From NCBI RefSeq assembly GCF_002564105.1, contig NZ_PDBX01000001.1, forward strand, positions 1,302,001 to 1,366,000: a stretch of 64,000 nucleotides of DNA, written 5' to 3'. Of this stretch, positions 36,994-45,737 are shown piece by piece. The position numbers were made by a program, and so were the translations under genes. A model generated the notes under the pieces. That model was not told the DNA's origin. It was given only the letters and a program-made list of their open reading frames with translations, and did not search any database. How positions within the stretch are numbered: the first letter of the stretch is position 1; every line of letters begins with the position of its first letter. This stretch comes from Collimonas sp. PA-H2. Lineage in GTDB: Bacteria; Pseudomonadota; Gammaproteobacteria; Burkholderiales; Burkholderiaceae_D.

Positions 36994-37316
36994 TGCGCCG
37001 CTCCCTCTTTAGCCGCCGGCTTGGCCTTCGGCTCTTTTTTCTTGAACATTTCCAGCATGCGCTGGGTCACCAGGAAGCCGCCGAACACATTGACTGCCGC
37101 CAGCGCCACCGCCAGCGTGCCGGCGACCTGGCCGACCATGCCCTCGGTCAGGCCAGCCGCCAGCATGGCGCCGATGATGATGATGGCGGAGATGGCGTTG
37201 GTGACCGCCATCAGCGGCGTGTGCAAGGCTGGCGTAACGGTCCAGACCACGTGGTAGCCGACGTAGATCGCCAGTACGAAGATGATCAGGTTAGTGATGG
37301 TGTGCGTGACTTCCAT
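36990..37316 (-). CDS. pntAB: NAD(P) transhydrogenase subunit alpha, membrane part
   Basis: A 108-residue protein with three to four hydrophobic helices (LIIFVLAIYVGYHVVW, AISAIIIIGAMLAAG, ALAAVNVFGGFLVTQRML) corresponding to the C-terminal part of E. coli PntA, which is split here. The C-terminus is Lys/Pro/Ala-rich. It is coupled to pntB by ATGA and separated from pntAA by panD and a short palindrome. Confidence 0.93.
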   Translation of the reverse strand: MEVTHTITNLIIFVLAIYVGYHVVWTVTPALHTPLMAVTNAISAIIIIGAMLAAGLTEGMVGQVAGTLAVALAAVNVFGGFLVTQRMLEMFKKKEPKAKPAAKEGAAQ

Positions 37317-37357
37317 GGTTTCCCTTTAATGGAGCGAGCTCGAATGACTTCCACTAC

Positions 37358-37383
37358 GTCATTCCCGCGAACGCGGGGATGAC
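37358..37383. repeat. Short REP-like palindrome between panD and pntAB
   Basis: GTCATTCCCGCG (37358-37369) faces CGCGGGGATGAC (37372-37383) with one G-T wobble. The GTCATTCCCGCGAA-type core is a widespread bacterial repeat. Confidence 0.6.
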
Positions 37384-37390
37384 ACGTCTT

Positions 37391-37753
37391 TTAGATCTTT
37401 TTCAAACCGGTGATCTTGTTGTTGTCGTCGACAAACACCACTTTCGGCACGTAGCTGCGCGCTTCTTCGTCGGAAAGTGGAGCATAGGTACAAATGATCA
37501 GCAGATCGCCAAGGTGGGCGCAGCGGGCGGCGGCGCCGTTCAGCGAAATCTCGCCGCTGCCGCGCTTGCCGCGGATGGCGTAGGTCGAAAAACGCTGGCC
37601 ATTGTTGACGTTGTACAGTTCGATCTTTTCAAACTCGCGGATGTCGGCCGCTTCCAGCAGGTCTTCATCGATCCCGCACGAACCTTCATAGTGCAGGTCG
37701 GCTTGGGTAACGGTGGCGCGATGAATCTTTGCGCGCAGCATGATGCGTTGCAT
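37391..37753 (-). CDS. panD: Aspartate 1-decarboxylase
   Basis: A 120-residue pyruvoyl enzyme that makes beta-alanine for pantothenate and CoA. The self-cleavage site is in HYEGSCGID: Gly24-Ser25, where Ser25 becomes the pyruvoyl group; Lys9, Tyr58-region and Arg54-region motifs ([11 protein letters not shown]) are present. CTGGAGAAA precedes the start. It sits between pntAA and pntAB on the same strand, an unusual position discussed in the findings. Confidence 0.96.
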   Translation of the reverse strand: MQRIMLRAKIHRATVTQADLHYEGSCGIDEDLLEAADIREFEKIELYNVNNGQRFSTYAIRGKRGSGEISLNGAAARCAHLGDLLIICTYAPLSDEEARSYVPKVVFVDDNNKITGLKKI

Positions 37754-37873
37754 AGTTATTTCTCCAGTTTACAAACCGCCGGCCGCAGCCGGTGATCTTT
37801 TACAGCTATTGATTAAAACGGTAGTACGTTCAAACGTGATTGTTCAAGATACTTGCCTGCTTGCCTACCTACC

Positions 37874-38989
37874 TTATTTGCGCAATACCTCGCCGGCACT
37901 GCACAGCAAAGTGGCCGCCACTATATCGTCTTCACGATTAATCACAAGCCCGCCTTCGGCATTGATGATCAGCTTGAGGAAATCCAGCAGGTTGCGCGCA
38001 TACAGGGCCGAGGCATCGGCCGCCACCAGCGCCGCCAGGTTGCCTTCGCCGATGATGTGCACGCCGTGCTTGATGACGGTCTTGCCGCTTTCCGACAAGG
38101 GGCAGTTGCCGCCCTGGTCGACCGCCATGTCGAGGATTACCGAGCCCGGCTTCATGGCCTTGACCGTCTCTTCGCTGATTAATACGGGCGCCTTGCGACC
38201 AGGGATCAGAGCCGTGGTGATGATGATGTCAGCCTGCTTGGCGCGCTCGTGCACCAGTTCTGCCTGGCGCCGCATCCAGTCGGCCGGCATCGGCCGCGCA
38301 TAGCCGCCGACGCCCTGGGCGATTTCCTTTTCTTCATCGGTGATGAAGGGCACATCGAGGAATTTGGCGCCGAGCGACTCGATCTGCTCTTTTACAGCAG
38401 GCCGCACGTCGGAAGCTTCGATCACCGCGCCCAAGCGCTTGGCGGTAGCAATCGCCTGCAAACCGGCGACGCCGGCGCCCATGATCAGCATGCGCGCCGC
38501 CTTGACTGTGCCGGCAGCGGTCATCAGCATCGGCATGAAACGCTGGTAGGTATTGGCTGCCATCAGCACCGCCTTGTAGCCGGCGATGTTGGCTTGCGAC
38601 GACAGCACGTCCATTGATTGCGCTCGCGAAGTACGCGGTGCAGCTTCCAGTGAAAAGGCGGTCAGGCCATGGCTTGCCATAACAGCAATATTGTCGGCAT
38701 CAAAAGGATTCAGCATGCCGACCACCACCGTGCCGCTTTTCAGCAGGGGCAATTCGTCGGCGCTGGGAGCACGCACTTTCAGCACGGTTTCCATGCCGAA
38801 GGCGGCAGCAGCGCCGACCACTTCAGCGCCGGCGGCGGCGTAGGCTTCATCCGTAATACTGGAAGAAATGCCTGCGCCGGACTGCACCAGGACCTGGTGT
38901 TTGGCCGCTACCAGCTTCTTTACCGTCTCCGGAGTCGCGGCAACCCGGGTTTCACCAGGCCGCGTCTCGGCGGGGATGCCGATTTTCAT
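37874..38989 (-). CDS. pntAA: NAD(P) transhydrogenase subunit alpha, NAD-binding part
   Basis: A 371-residue soluble domain I of transhydrogenase. The start MKIGIPAETRPGETRVAATPE is the alanine dehydrogenase/PNT N-terminal signature, and MGAGVAGLQAIATAKRLGAVIEASDVRP binds NAD(H). The mobile loop (IAQGVGGYARPM) is present. GGGAGAAGTAC precedes the start. First gene of the leftward pntAA-panD-pntAB-pntB unit. Confidence 0.95.
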   Translation of the reverse strand: MKIGIPAETRPGETRVAATPETVKKLVAAKHQVLVQSGAGISSSITDEAYAAAGAEVVGAAAAFGMETVLKVRAPSADELPLLKSGTVVVGMLNPFDADNIAVMASHGLTAFSLEAAPRTSRAQSMDVLSSQANIAGYKAVLMAANTYQRFMPMLMTAAGTVKAARMLIMGAGVAGLQAIATAKRLGAVIEASDVRPAVKEQIESLGAKFLDVPFITDEEKEIAQGVGGYARPMPADWMRRQAELVHERAKQADIIITTALIPGRKAPVLISEETVKAMKPGSVILDMAVDQGGNCPLSESGKTVIKHGVHIIGEGNLAALVAADASALYARNLLDFLKLIINAEGGLVINREDDIVAATLLCSAGEVLRK

Positions 38990-39321
38990 GTACTTCTCCC
39001 ACTATGTTAAGAATTCTGTGGATTTATAGAGGATTTACCTTGGTAATCCCCCACAAACGGGTCTGAAACAGACCTAATCCGCCGCGCCCAGATGGCCTGG
39101 GTACTGGCGCGCAATTATCTGCATGGAATATTACACGGAAAAATTGCGGCCAAACAACCTGAGTCTTGATGTAGGTTATTTATCCTAAAATTAGCTTCCC
39201 TGTTGCAATTATGGCTAGAATCTGATCCGGTCGCCGTATCGGGGCATCTCTTTGCACTGCGCAGGTACTTCTGATCGAAAAACGGCAGGCAAGTTAAAAT
39301 ATCGGATTAACCGAGGAATTT
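38990..39321. promoter_or_regulatory. Divergent promoter region of pntAA and the NUDIX gene
   Basis: No gene is visible in these 332 bases. TTAAAATAT (39294-39302), 20 bases before the NUDIX ATG, could be a -10 but lacks a recognisable -35. An AT-rich patch at 39170-39205 may carry the pntAA promoter. No clear operator palindrome. Confidence 0.35.
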
Positions 39322-39813
39322 ATGACTGACGTTTGGAAACCCTCCGTCACGGTCGCCGCGATCATAGAGCGCGACGGCCGCTTCTTGCTGATAGAAGAAG
39401 CGACCAGTGACGGCATCCGCATCAACCAGCCAGCCGGCCATCTCGATCCCAACGAGTCGCTGCTGCAGGCGGTCGCGCGCGAAACGCTGGAAGAAACAGC
39501 ACACGAATTCACCCCGACCGCGCTGGTCGGCATGTATATGGCTCGTTATGTGTCGGCGCGTACCGGCAAAGCGGTCACTTACTTACGTTTCGCTTTCTGC
39601 GGCGACCTGGGGGCCCAGCACGAGCAGCCGCTGGATCACGGCATCCTGCGCACCCTGTGGCTGTCGCGCGACGAAATGGCGGCCTGCAGCGAACGCCACC
39701 GCAGTCCGCAAGTGCTGCAATGCGTAGACGACTACCTGCGCGGCCAGCGCGCGCCCTTGTCCATGCTCAATACCCATCCCAGCGCCTATGGAGTAGAACA
39801 TGAGCTCTCCTAA
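39322..39813 (+). CDS. NUDIX hydrolase (NudJ-like phosphatase)
   Basis: A 163-residue NUDIX protein. The box [24 protein letters not shown] fits GX5EX7REUXEEXGU except Ala for the last Gly. NudJ-type enzymes dephosphorylate nucleoside and thiamin pyrophosphates, and nudJ is next to mnmA in E. coli too, which supports this assignment. CGAGGAA lies upstream. Its last 14 bases overlap the mnmA start. Confidence 0.88.
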   Translation: MTDVWKPSVTVAAIIERDGRFLLIEEATSDGIRINQPAGHLDPNESLLQAVARETLEETAHEFTPTALVGMYMARYVSARTGKAVTYLRFAFCGDLGAQHEQPLDHGILRTLWLSRDEMAACSERHRSPQVLQCVDDYLRGQRAPLSMLNTHPSAYGVEHELS

Positions 39814-40918
39814 GAAGCGCGTGGTGATCGGCATGTCCGGCGGCGTCGACTCTTCAGTCTCGGCCTGGCTGCTGAAGCAGCAGGGCTATGAAGTGATCGG
39901 CCTGTTCATGAAGAACTGGGAAGACGACGACGATTCAGAATACTGCTCGACCCGCCAGGACTGGATAGACGCGGTCAGCGTAGCCGACGTCATCGGCGTC
40001 GATATCGAAGCCGTGAATTTTGCCGCCGAGTACAAGGACCGGGTATTCGCCGAATTCCTGCGCGAATACCAGGCCGGCCGCACGCCCAATCCGGACGTCC
40101 TCTGCAATGCCGAAATCAAGTTCAAGGCTTTCCTCGACCACGCCATGAAACTCGGCGCCGACCTGATCGCCACCGGCCACTACGCCCGCGTACGGCAGGC
40201 AGCTTCCGGCCGCTTCGAGCTGCTGAAAGCGGTCGACGCCAGCAAGGACCAAAGCTATTTCCTGCATCGACTGAACCAGTCGCAACTGTCGCGCACCTTG
40301 TTTCCGCTGGGCGAAATCCAGAAGACCGAAGTGCGCAAGATCGCTGAACAGATCCAGCTGCCGAACGCCAAGAAGAAGGATTCCACCGGCATCTGCTTCA
40401 TCGGCGAGCGGCCATTCCGCGAATTCCTGAACCGCTACCTGTCGTACCAGCCTGGACCGATGAAAACGCCGGACGGCGATGTGGTGGGTGAGCACGTCGG
40501 CCTGAGTTTTTACACGCTGGGACAGCGTAAGGGCATCGGCCTGGGCGGCATGAAAACGCACAAGAACGCCGGCGGCGACAGCGATCCCTGGTATGTGGCG
40601 CGCAAGGATGTGGCAAACAACACTTTGTACATCGTGCAGGGCCACGATCATCCCTGGCTGTTGTCGTCGACGCTGCAGGCCGGCCAGCTCAGCTGGGTCG
40701 CCGGCGAGGCGCCGAAAAATACGCATTTGTCAGCCAAGACGCGTTACCGGCAGGCTGACATGGCTTGTGCATTCGACAGCGTGCAGGTCGAGGCCGGCGA
40801 GAATTTCGCGCTGCGCTTCAGCGATCCGCAATGGGCCGTGACGCCAGGCCAGTCTGCCGTGCTGTACGACGGCGACGTCTGCCTCGGCGGCGGCATCATC
40901 GAATCCTCAGACATATAG
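39800..40918 (+). CDS. mnmA: tRNA-specific 2-thiouridylase MnmA
   Basis: A 372-residue enzyme that thiolates U34 of tRNAs for Lys, Glu and Gln. PP-loop [15 protein letters not shown], first catalytic Cys in [12 protein letters not shown] and second in [13 protein letters not shown] are all present, followed by the C-terminal beta-barrel ([14 protein letters not shown]). It overlaps the NUDIX gene by 14 bases, implying coupling. A strong hairpin follows the stop. Confidence 0.97.
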   Translation: MSSPKKRVVIGMSGGVDSSVSAWLLKQQGYEVIGLFMKNWEDDDDSEYCSTRQDWIDAVSVADVIGVDIEAVNFAAEYKDRVFAEFLREYQAGRTPNPDVLCNAEIKFKAFLDHAMKLGADLIATGHYARVRQAASGRFELLKAVDASKDQSYFLHRLNQSQLSRTLFPLGEIQKTEVRKIAEQIQLPNAKKKDSTGICFIGERPFREFLNRYLSYQPGPMKTPDGDVVGEHVGLSFYTLGQRKGIGLGGMKTHKNAGGDSDPWYVARKDVANNTLYIVQGHDHPWLLSSTLQAGQLSWVAGEAPKNTHLSAKTRYRQADMACAFDSVQVEAGENFALRFSDPQWAVTPGQSAVLYDGDVCLGGGIIESSDI

Positions 40919-40932
40919 TCTGAGGCCCGTCT

Positions 40933-40961
40933 CGGTTTTACGTCTTGCAGGCGTAAAACCG
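40933..40961 (+). terminator. Stem-loop after mnmA
   Basis: CGGTTTTACG (40933-40942) pairs perfectly with CGTAAAACCG (40952-40961). There is no T tract after it, so it may be a 3'-end stabiliser or a weak terminator. Confidence 0.5.
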
Positions 40962-41283
40962 GGCGTCCCCGCATTCCGCGCCGTCCTGGCCGGATCATTC
41001 ATCCGACACATCCGAAACTTTTGCCAAAACACACTTTGTCGTGCAATTGCAACAATAAGTTCCCAAATATTATTGCTGAATATGGAATAGTAAATTTCCA
41101 ATAAGGCCATTTATTGTTGATAGTGAAGTCTCTACACTGAACTTCATCGATGGGCGCAACACACAAGCAACACTGAATCAGCAATGCAAGTGCGCCGCTC
41201 ACCGAGGCAGGACCCGACGGGCAACATAGCTACATGCCTGTACCGCCGAGCCCGGTGCCATCTATCAATCACTGGAGAAAAAC
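40962..41283. other. Intergenic region before the DUF4148 gene
   Basis: About 320 bases without a gene. The part from 41040 to 41120 is AT-rich. A possible promoter is TTATTG (41111-41116) with TACACT (41133-41138), 16 bases apart, which would leave a leader of about 140 bases. CTGGAGAAA at 41272-41280 is the ribosome binding site. Confidence 0.4.
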
Positions 41284-41556
41284 ATGAATGCCAAACAACT
41301 TATCGCTGGTCTCGCCGTTTTAGCCGTTGCCGGCAGCGCTTTTGCAGTTACCCCATATCCACCTGAAACACCGTTCGTCTCCACCAAATCGCGTGCCGAT
41401 GTCCAGGCTGAAGTCGCGCAAGCGCAAAAAGACGGTACGCTGAACCAGGCGCGTAACCAGTATCCGACGGTTGCTGCCGCCGGCAAGACGGTCACCCGCG
41501 CTGAAGTCGTGAGCCAGATCGACAAGACCGAGCCATCGGTTTACAGCGGCAACTAA
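41284..41556 (+). CDS. DUF4148 domain-containing exported protein
   Basis: A 90-residue protein with a signal peptide (NAKQLIAGLAVLAVAGSAFA) and a short mature part, KSRADVQAEVAQAQKDGTLNQARNQYP, that matches the DUF4148 pattern common in Burkholderiales. No function is known; paralogues in these genomes are small periplasmic proteins often induced by stress. It stands alone between its promoter region and a strong terminator. Confidence 0.85.
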   Translation: MNAKQLIAGLAVLAVAGSAFAVTPYPPETPFVSTKSRADVQAEVAQAQKDGTLNQARNQYPTVAAAGKTVTRAEVVSQIDKTEPSVYSGN

Positions 41557-41596
41557 GTCGTAACAGCAACTAGCAATCAGTAACTGATGCGACCGT

Positions 41597-41652
41597 AACT
41601 CTTCAGGTTTAAAGAGTTAAGCAAAACGCCAGCGATGCTGGCGTTTTGCTAT
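41597..41652 (+). terminator. Tandem hairpins ending the DUF4148 unit
   Basis: TAACTCTT pairs with AAGAGTTA (41597-41619), then GCAAAACGCCAGC pairs perfectly with GCTGGCGTTTTGC (41621-41649), a strong terminator. Confidence 0.85.
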
Positions 41653-41728
41653 TATCCGGTCATGGTCCCGTACACCATGCCATAGCGCGGTCAGCGGCGT
41701 TACGCTGCATCAACAGACCGCGCCAAAG

Positions 41729-41780
41729 GATCGCTTCAGAAGATCGTTGCAAAAGATCGCTTCAAAAGATCGCGTCAAAA
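41729..41780 (+). repeat. Four 13-bp tandem repeats upstream of the efflux operon
   Basis: Units GATCGCTTCAGAA, GATCGTTGCAAAA, GATCGCTTCAAAA and GATCGCGTCAAAA run head to tail, ending 45 bases before the efflux start codon. A fifth, broken unit begins GATA. They are in the leader/promoter region, not in a gene. Confidence 0.75.
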
Positions 41781-41825
41781 GATAATTACTCAGACCTCTT
41801 TTTCGCTCCACTATTTCGGGTCACC

Positions 41826-43346
41826 ATGCGGTCCATTACCCCTTCCAAGCCTCACCTTTCCGCCAGCCTGCTGACAGCCTGTACGCTGGCCATCCTGCTA
41901 AGCGGCTGCGCTGATTTCTCGGGCATCAATCCGCAATCCAAGCTGACGGACGGCAGCACGCTGGCCGCAGGCTCTGCACTGAGCAACGTCGGCAACGCAG
42001 CGTGGCCGACCAGCGCCTGGTGGGAAAGTTACCGCGATCCGCAGCTCAATGCACTGGTGCAGCAGGCAGTCGCCGACAGCCCTAGCCTGAAAATCGCCCA
42101 GGCCCGCATCCGCCAGGCTTCTTCACTGGCCGGCATGGCGCGCGCAGCGACCTTGCCCAAGGTCGGCGCCGAGGCCAGCAGCACGCGCGGCCTGTATTCC
42201 GAGGAATACATTTTCCCGCCGCCGTTGGGCGGCAGCTGGAACTGGGACAATGAAATCACCGTTAAGGCCAGCTACGACCTCGACCTCTGGGACAAGGATC
42301 GCAGCGCGCTGGAATCGGCGCTGGATACGGTCCACGTCAGCGCCGCCGAAGCGCGCAGCGCCCAATTGAATCTGGAAACGGCGATAGTGCGCGGCTACCT
42401 GCAGCTGGCGACCCAGTTCGCGCTGCGCGACATCGCCAGCGCGACGCTGGCGCAGCAGACTTCTATCGCCAGCATCGCCCAGCGCAAACTGAACGCCGGC
42501 CTCGGTACGCGGCTGGAAGTCAGCCAGGCTGAAACCGCCTTGCCCGATGCCCGCTCCAACATCGAAAAAATCGACGAAAACATCGCCCTGCTGCGCAACC
42601 AGATTGCTGCTCTGAGCGGCAAAGGCCCCGGCAGCGGCGAATCCATCCAGCGGCCGCTTCTGGCCACAGCACTGACTGCCCCTGCCGACGGCAGCGACAG
42701 CAACGCGCAACTGTCGATCGCCCTGCCCGACAACGTCCCGGCGCACCTGATCGGCCGCCGTCCGGATGTGATCGCACAACGCTGGCGGGTCGAGGCCATG
42801 AACAAGAATATCGATGTCGCCAAGGCCGCTTTCTATCCGGATATCAATATCTCTGCCTTCATCGGCCTGCAGGCGCTCGGCTTCAGCAATTTCCTGAGCG
42901 CCTCTTCCGGCGTGCGCGGCGCCGGTCCGGCGATTTCGCTGCCGATTTTTGAAGGCGGCCGCCTGCGCGCCAATCTGGGCGCCCAGACCGCTGCTCTCGA
43001 CGGCGCTATTGAAAGTTACAACAACACGCTGGTGCAAGCCCTGCAAAGCGTGGCCGACCAGATCATCAAGCTGAAATCGGAACAGCAGCAGCGCGGCCAG
43101 TCGGAACAGGCGCTGGCGCTGTCGAAGAAATCCTACGACCTGGCCAAGCGCGGCTATCAGGCCGGCCTGACCGCCAACATCAACGTCATCCAAACCCAGC
43201 TGGTGCTGCTGCAGCAGCAATTGCGCGTAGCGCAAATCCGCGCCGGCTATCTGGATAGCTGGGCGCAGCTGATGCAGGCGCTGGGCGGCGGCCTCGGCGA
43301 CGACCTGCCGCTGCCCACCGCCGGCGCCATCGCCGCCGACAAATAA
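41826..43346 (+). CDS. Outer-membrane efflux lipoprotein (NodT family)
   Basis: A 506-residue TolC-like outer-membrane factor. The signal ends in a lipobox, LLSGC with Cys28, so it is a lipoprotein like OprM/NodT. Two OEP repeats with long helical stretches (LKIAQARIRQASSLAG; LGTRLEVSQAETALPDARSNI; IGRRPDVIAQRWRVEAMNKNID; QVGL-type LTANINVIQTQLVLLQQQLRVAQ) follow. The reading frame extends upstream, but MRSITP at 41826 is the natural start of the signal. It heads an operon with a FUSC pump, DUF1656 and an HlyD-type adaptor. Confidence 0.92.
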   Translation: MRSITPSKPHLSASLLTACTLAILLSGCADFSGINPQSKLTDGSTLAAGSALSNVGNAAWPTSAWWESYRDPQLNALVQQAVADSPSLKIAQARIRQASSLAGMARAATLPKVGAEASSTRGLYSEEYIFPPPLGGSWNWDNEITVKASYDLDLWDKDRSALESALDTVHVSAAEARSAQLNLETAIVRGYLQLATQFALRDIASATLAQQTSIASIAQRKLNAGLGTRLEVSQAETALPDARSNIEKIDENIALLRNQIAALSGKGPGSGESIQRPLLATALTAPADGSDSNAQLSIALPDNVPAHLIGRRPDVIAQRWRVEAMNKNIDVAKAAFYPDINISAFIGLQALGFSNFLSASSGVRGAGPAISLPIFEGGRLRANLGAQTAALDGAIESYNNTLVQALQSVADQIIKLKSEQQQRGQSEQALALSKKSYDLAKRGYQAGLTANINVIQTQLVLLQQQLRVAQIRAGYLDSWAQLMQALGGGLGDDLPLPTAGAIAADK

Positions 43347-43358
43347 GCGGCGGCCATC

Positions 43359-45488
43359 ATGAGCGAGACCGCAAGCAGCCGCCAGTCCTGGCCGCATCAC
43401 CTGGCGCAGGCCGGCGTCATCTGGGTAGAAAACCATGGCCAGGACCTGCTGCATGTCAGTAAAGTCTTGCTGGCGAGCTTGCTGGCGCTGGGGCTGTCGC
43501 TATTGTTCGACCTTTCCAAGCCCGGCACCGCCATGGTCACCGTCATCATCGTGCTGCAGCCGCGCAGTGGCCTGGTGCTGGCGAAGGGTTTCTACCGCTT
43601 CATCGGCACCGCGGTCGGCGTCATCGTGTCAATCATCCTGGCCGCCTCGTTTACGCAGCAGCCGGTGCTGTTCCTGGCGGCCGGCGCCTGCTGGCTGGCT
43701 TTCTGCACCGCCGGCTCGACCATCTTCCGCAACTTCCAGTCCTACGCTTTCGTGCTGGCCGGCTATACCCTGGTCATCGTCGGCTTGCCGGCCGCACTGC
43801 AGCCGGCCCAGGCTTTCGACATCGCCATGACGCGCCTGAGCGAAGTGATGCTGGGATTGCTGTGCGCCGGCGTGGTCAGCGACGTGCTGTTTCCCAAACA
43901 TTTGTCCGACGTCTTGCTGTTGACGGTGCGCAAGCGCTTCGCCGACTTCAAGAAATTCATCGCACTGGACGACAGCGCCGCGGTTTCGCGGCCGGCGCGC
44001 GAACGCATGGTGCTGCGCTTTATCGGCGAAGTGATTTCGCTGGAAGCGCTGCGCACTTCCTCGGTATTTGAAAGCGCCAGCGGCCACCTGCAAAGCCTGC
44101 AGCTGCGCCAGCTGAACACCGCCTTCATGACCGCATCCACCACCTTCCACTCGCTCGACCAGCTGTTCGGCCGTTTGCAGGCAGCCGGCAAGCACAGCAC
44201 GCTGGATGCCTTGATGATGGAATACAGGGCGATTGTGCGTGCCCTCTCCAGCCAGGACCGTATGCAACTGAAACAGGTCCGCAACGGAATTCCTGGGCGC
44301 CTGGCGGCCCTGCGCCGCGGCCTGGCCGCCAGCAGCATCAACAGCGACGGCAGCAATCTGCTGGATTTCGATTCTGCCACCGAACTGCTGGCCAGGTTCG
44401 CCGACGAATTGCTGATCTACGCCAGGATCCATGCCATTGTGATCCAGGCCGAGATGCATATGGCGGACGACGTCCAGCTGCCCGCGCACTATGTCGCGCG
44501 TACCGATCCGACCTTGATCGCCACTTCGGCGCTGCGGGCGGCAATCGGCTTCATCCTTTCTGCCTGGTTCTGGATCCAGACCGGCTGGGTTTCCGGCACC
44601 GATGCGGTGGTGATGGCGACCGTGGTCAGCGCCCTGTTTGCGGCGGCTCCCTCACCCATCAAGGTGGTGCGCCAGTTCATGATCGGCGGCGCGCTGGGCG
44701 GATTTTTCGGCTTCTTGTCGGCGTATTACCTGCAAGCGCAGGCCGAAAATTTCACCATGCTGTGCATCGCGCTGGCGCCCTTCATCCTGATCGGCGCCTG
44801 GCTCACCACCACCAAGAAATACTCCGGCATAGGCACCGGCATCCTGCTGTTTTTCTTGTCCTACGCCAGCATCGGCAGCAACTATCAGTTCGACATGCTG
44901 GAACTGCTCAACGGCATGACCGGCGGCCTGTTCGGCGTCGCCATCGCCTCGGTCATGTATCAGATCATCGATCCGTCCGACAGCCGCTGGATCAAGCGGC
45001 GCCTGGCGCGCGCCCTGCGCAACCAGGTAGTGGAAGCCTGCAACCGGCCACTGCCGGGCCTGGCCGGCCGCTTTGAAAGCGGCACCCGCGATCTGCTGGC
45101 GCGCTTCGCCATCACCCACTCGCTGGATAACGAGGATGACCGCGCCATCGTGACCTGGCTGCTGTCGGTGCTGGAAATCGGCCGCGCCGTGATCCAGCTG
45201 CGCCAGGAAACCCTGAGCATCGGCAATCCGGAAGTACACGGCAAGATCGAGGCAAGCATAGGCAGCATCGCCTTTCTGTTTGCGCGGCCCAGCCAAAGCC
45301 GCCTGCGAGCAGCGCTGGATGCCGTGCTGGCGGCGATTGCCGCATGCGCCGAGATGCCGGCGGTGCTGGCCAACCTACACCTGATGCGCGGCGCCATGCT
45401 GGAACGCGTCACCGTGCTGACGCCGGCCGAAACCACGATGCCGCCATCGCCCCTCAATCCAGCCACCGACGCTCCTACCGGGAATTGA
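43359..45488 (+). CDS. FUSC family inner-membrane transporter, AaeB-like
   Basis: A 709-residue protein with two blocks of hydrophobic helices (about residues 25-180 and 385-530) separated by a soluble helical domain, the FUSC/AaeB layout. AaeB-type pumps export hydroxylated aromatic acids with the adaptor AaeA. Strand order OMF-FUSC-DUF1656-HlyD and 3-40 base gaps argue for one operon. Substrate here is unknown; for a soil or plant-associated organism, aromatic acids are a reasonable inference. Confidence 0.9.
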   Translation: MSETASSRQSWPHHLAQAGVIWVENHGQDLLHVSKVLLASLLALGLSLLFDLSKPGTAMVTVIIVLQPRSGLVLAKGFYRFIGTAVGVIVSIILAASFTQQPVLFLAAGACWLAFCTAGSTIFRNFQSYAFVLAGYTLVIVGLPAALQPAQAFDIAMTRLSEVMLGLLCAGVVSDVLFPKHLSDVLLLTVRKRFADFKKFIALDDSAAVSRPARERMVLRFIGEVISLEALRTSSVFESASGHLQSLQLRQLNTAFMTASTTFHSLDQLFGRLQAAGKHSTLDALMMEYRAIVRALSSQDRMQLKQVRNGIPGRLAALRRGLAASSINSDGSNLLDFDSATELLARFADELLIYARIHAIVIQAEMHMADDVQLPAHYVARTDPTLIATSALRAAIGFILSAWFWIQTGWVSGTDAVVMATVVSALFAAAPSPIKVVRQFMIGGALGGFFGFLSAYYLQAQAENFTMLCIALAPFILIGAWLTTTKKYSGIGTGILLFFLSYASIGSNYQFDMLELLNGMTGGLFGVAIASVMYQIIDPSDSRWIKRRLARALRNQVVEACNRPLPGLAGRFESGTRDLLARFAITHSLDNEDDRAIVTWLLSVLEIGRAVIQLRQETLSIGNPEVHGKIEASIGSIAFLFARPSQSRLRAALDAVLAAIAACAEMPAVLANLHLMRGAMLERVTVLTPAETTMPPSPLNPATDAPTGN

Positions 45489-45490
45489 CC

Positions 45491-45694
45491 ATGCCACGCG
45501 AAATCGCCCTCTTCGATGCACTCATCCCGACCCTGCTGCTGGTCTTCATCGCCTGCCTGTTCCTGCAGATGGCGATCGACTGGCTGTTTACCCGCCTCGG
45601 GCTGTACCGCTACGTCTGGCATCCCAGCCTGTTCCGCATCGCCCTGTTCTTTTGCATTTTCGGCGGCGCCGGGCTGTTGCTGCACGTTGTGTAA
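45491..45694 (+). CDS. DUF1656 small membrane protein (AaeX-like)
   Basis: A 67-residue protein with two hydrophobic helices (LIPTLLLVFIACLFLQMAI and LFRIALFFCIFGGAGLLLHVV) and the conserved RLGLYRYVWHPSLFR between them. This is DUF1656, as in E. coli AaeX. It begins 3 bases after the FUSC stop. Role in the pump is not established. Confidence 0.9.
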   Translation: MPREIALFDALIPTLLLVFIACLFLQMAIDWLFTRLGLYRYVWHPSLFRIALFFCIFGGAGLLLHVV

Positions 45695-45737
45695 TACCTT
45701 ATTTAATTCGCTGTAAAAAATTTGTTCTAAGGTCGAC

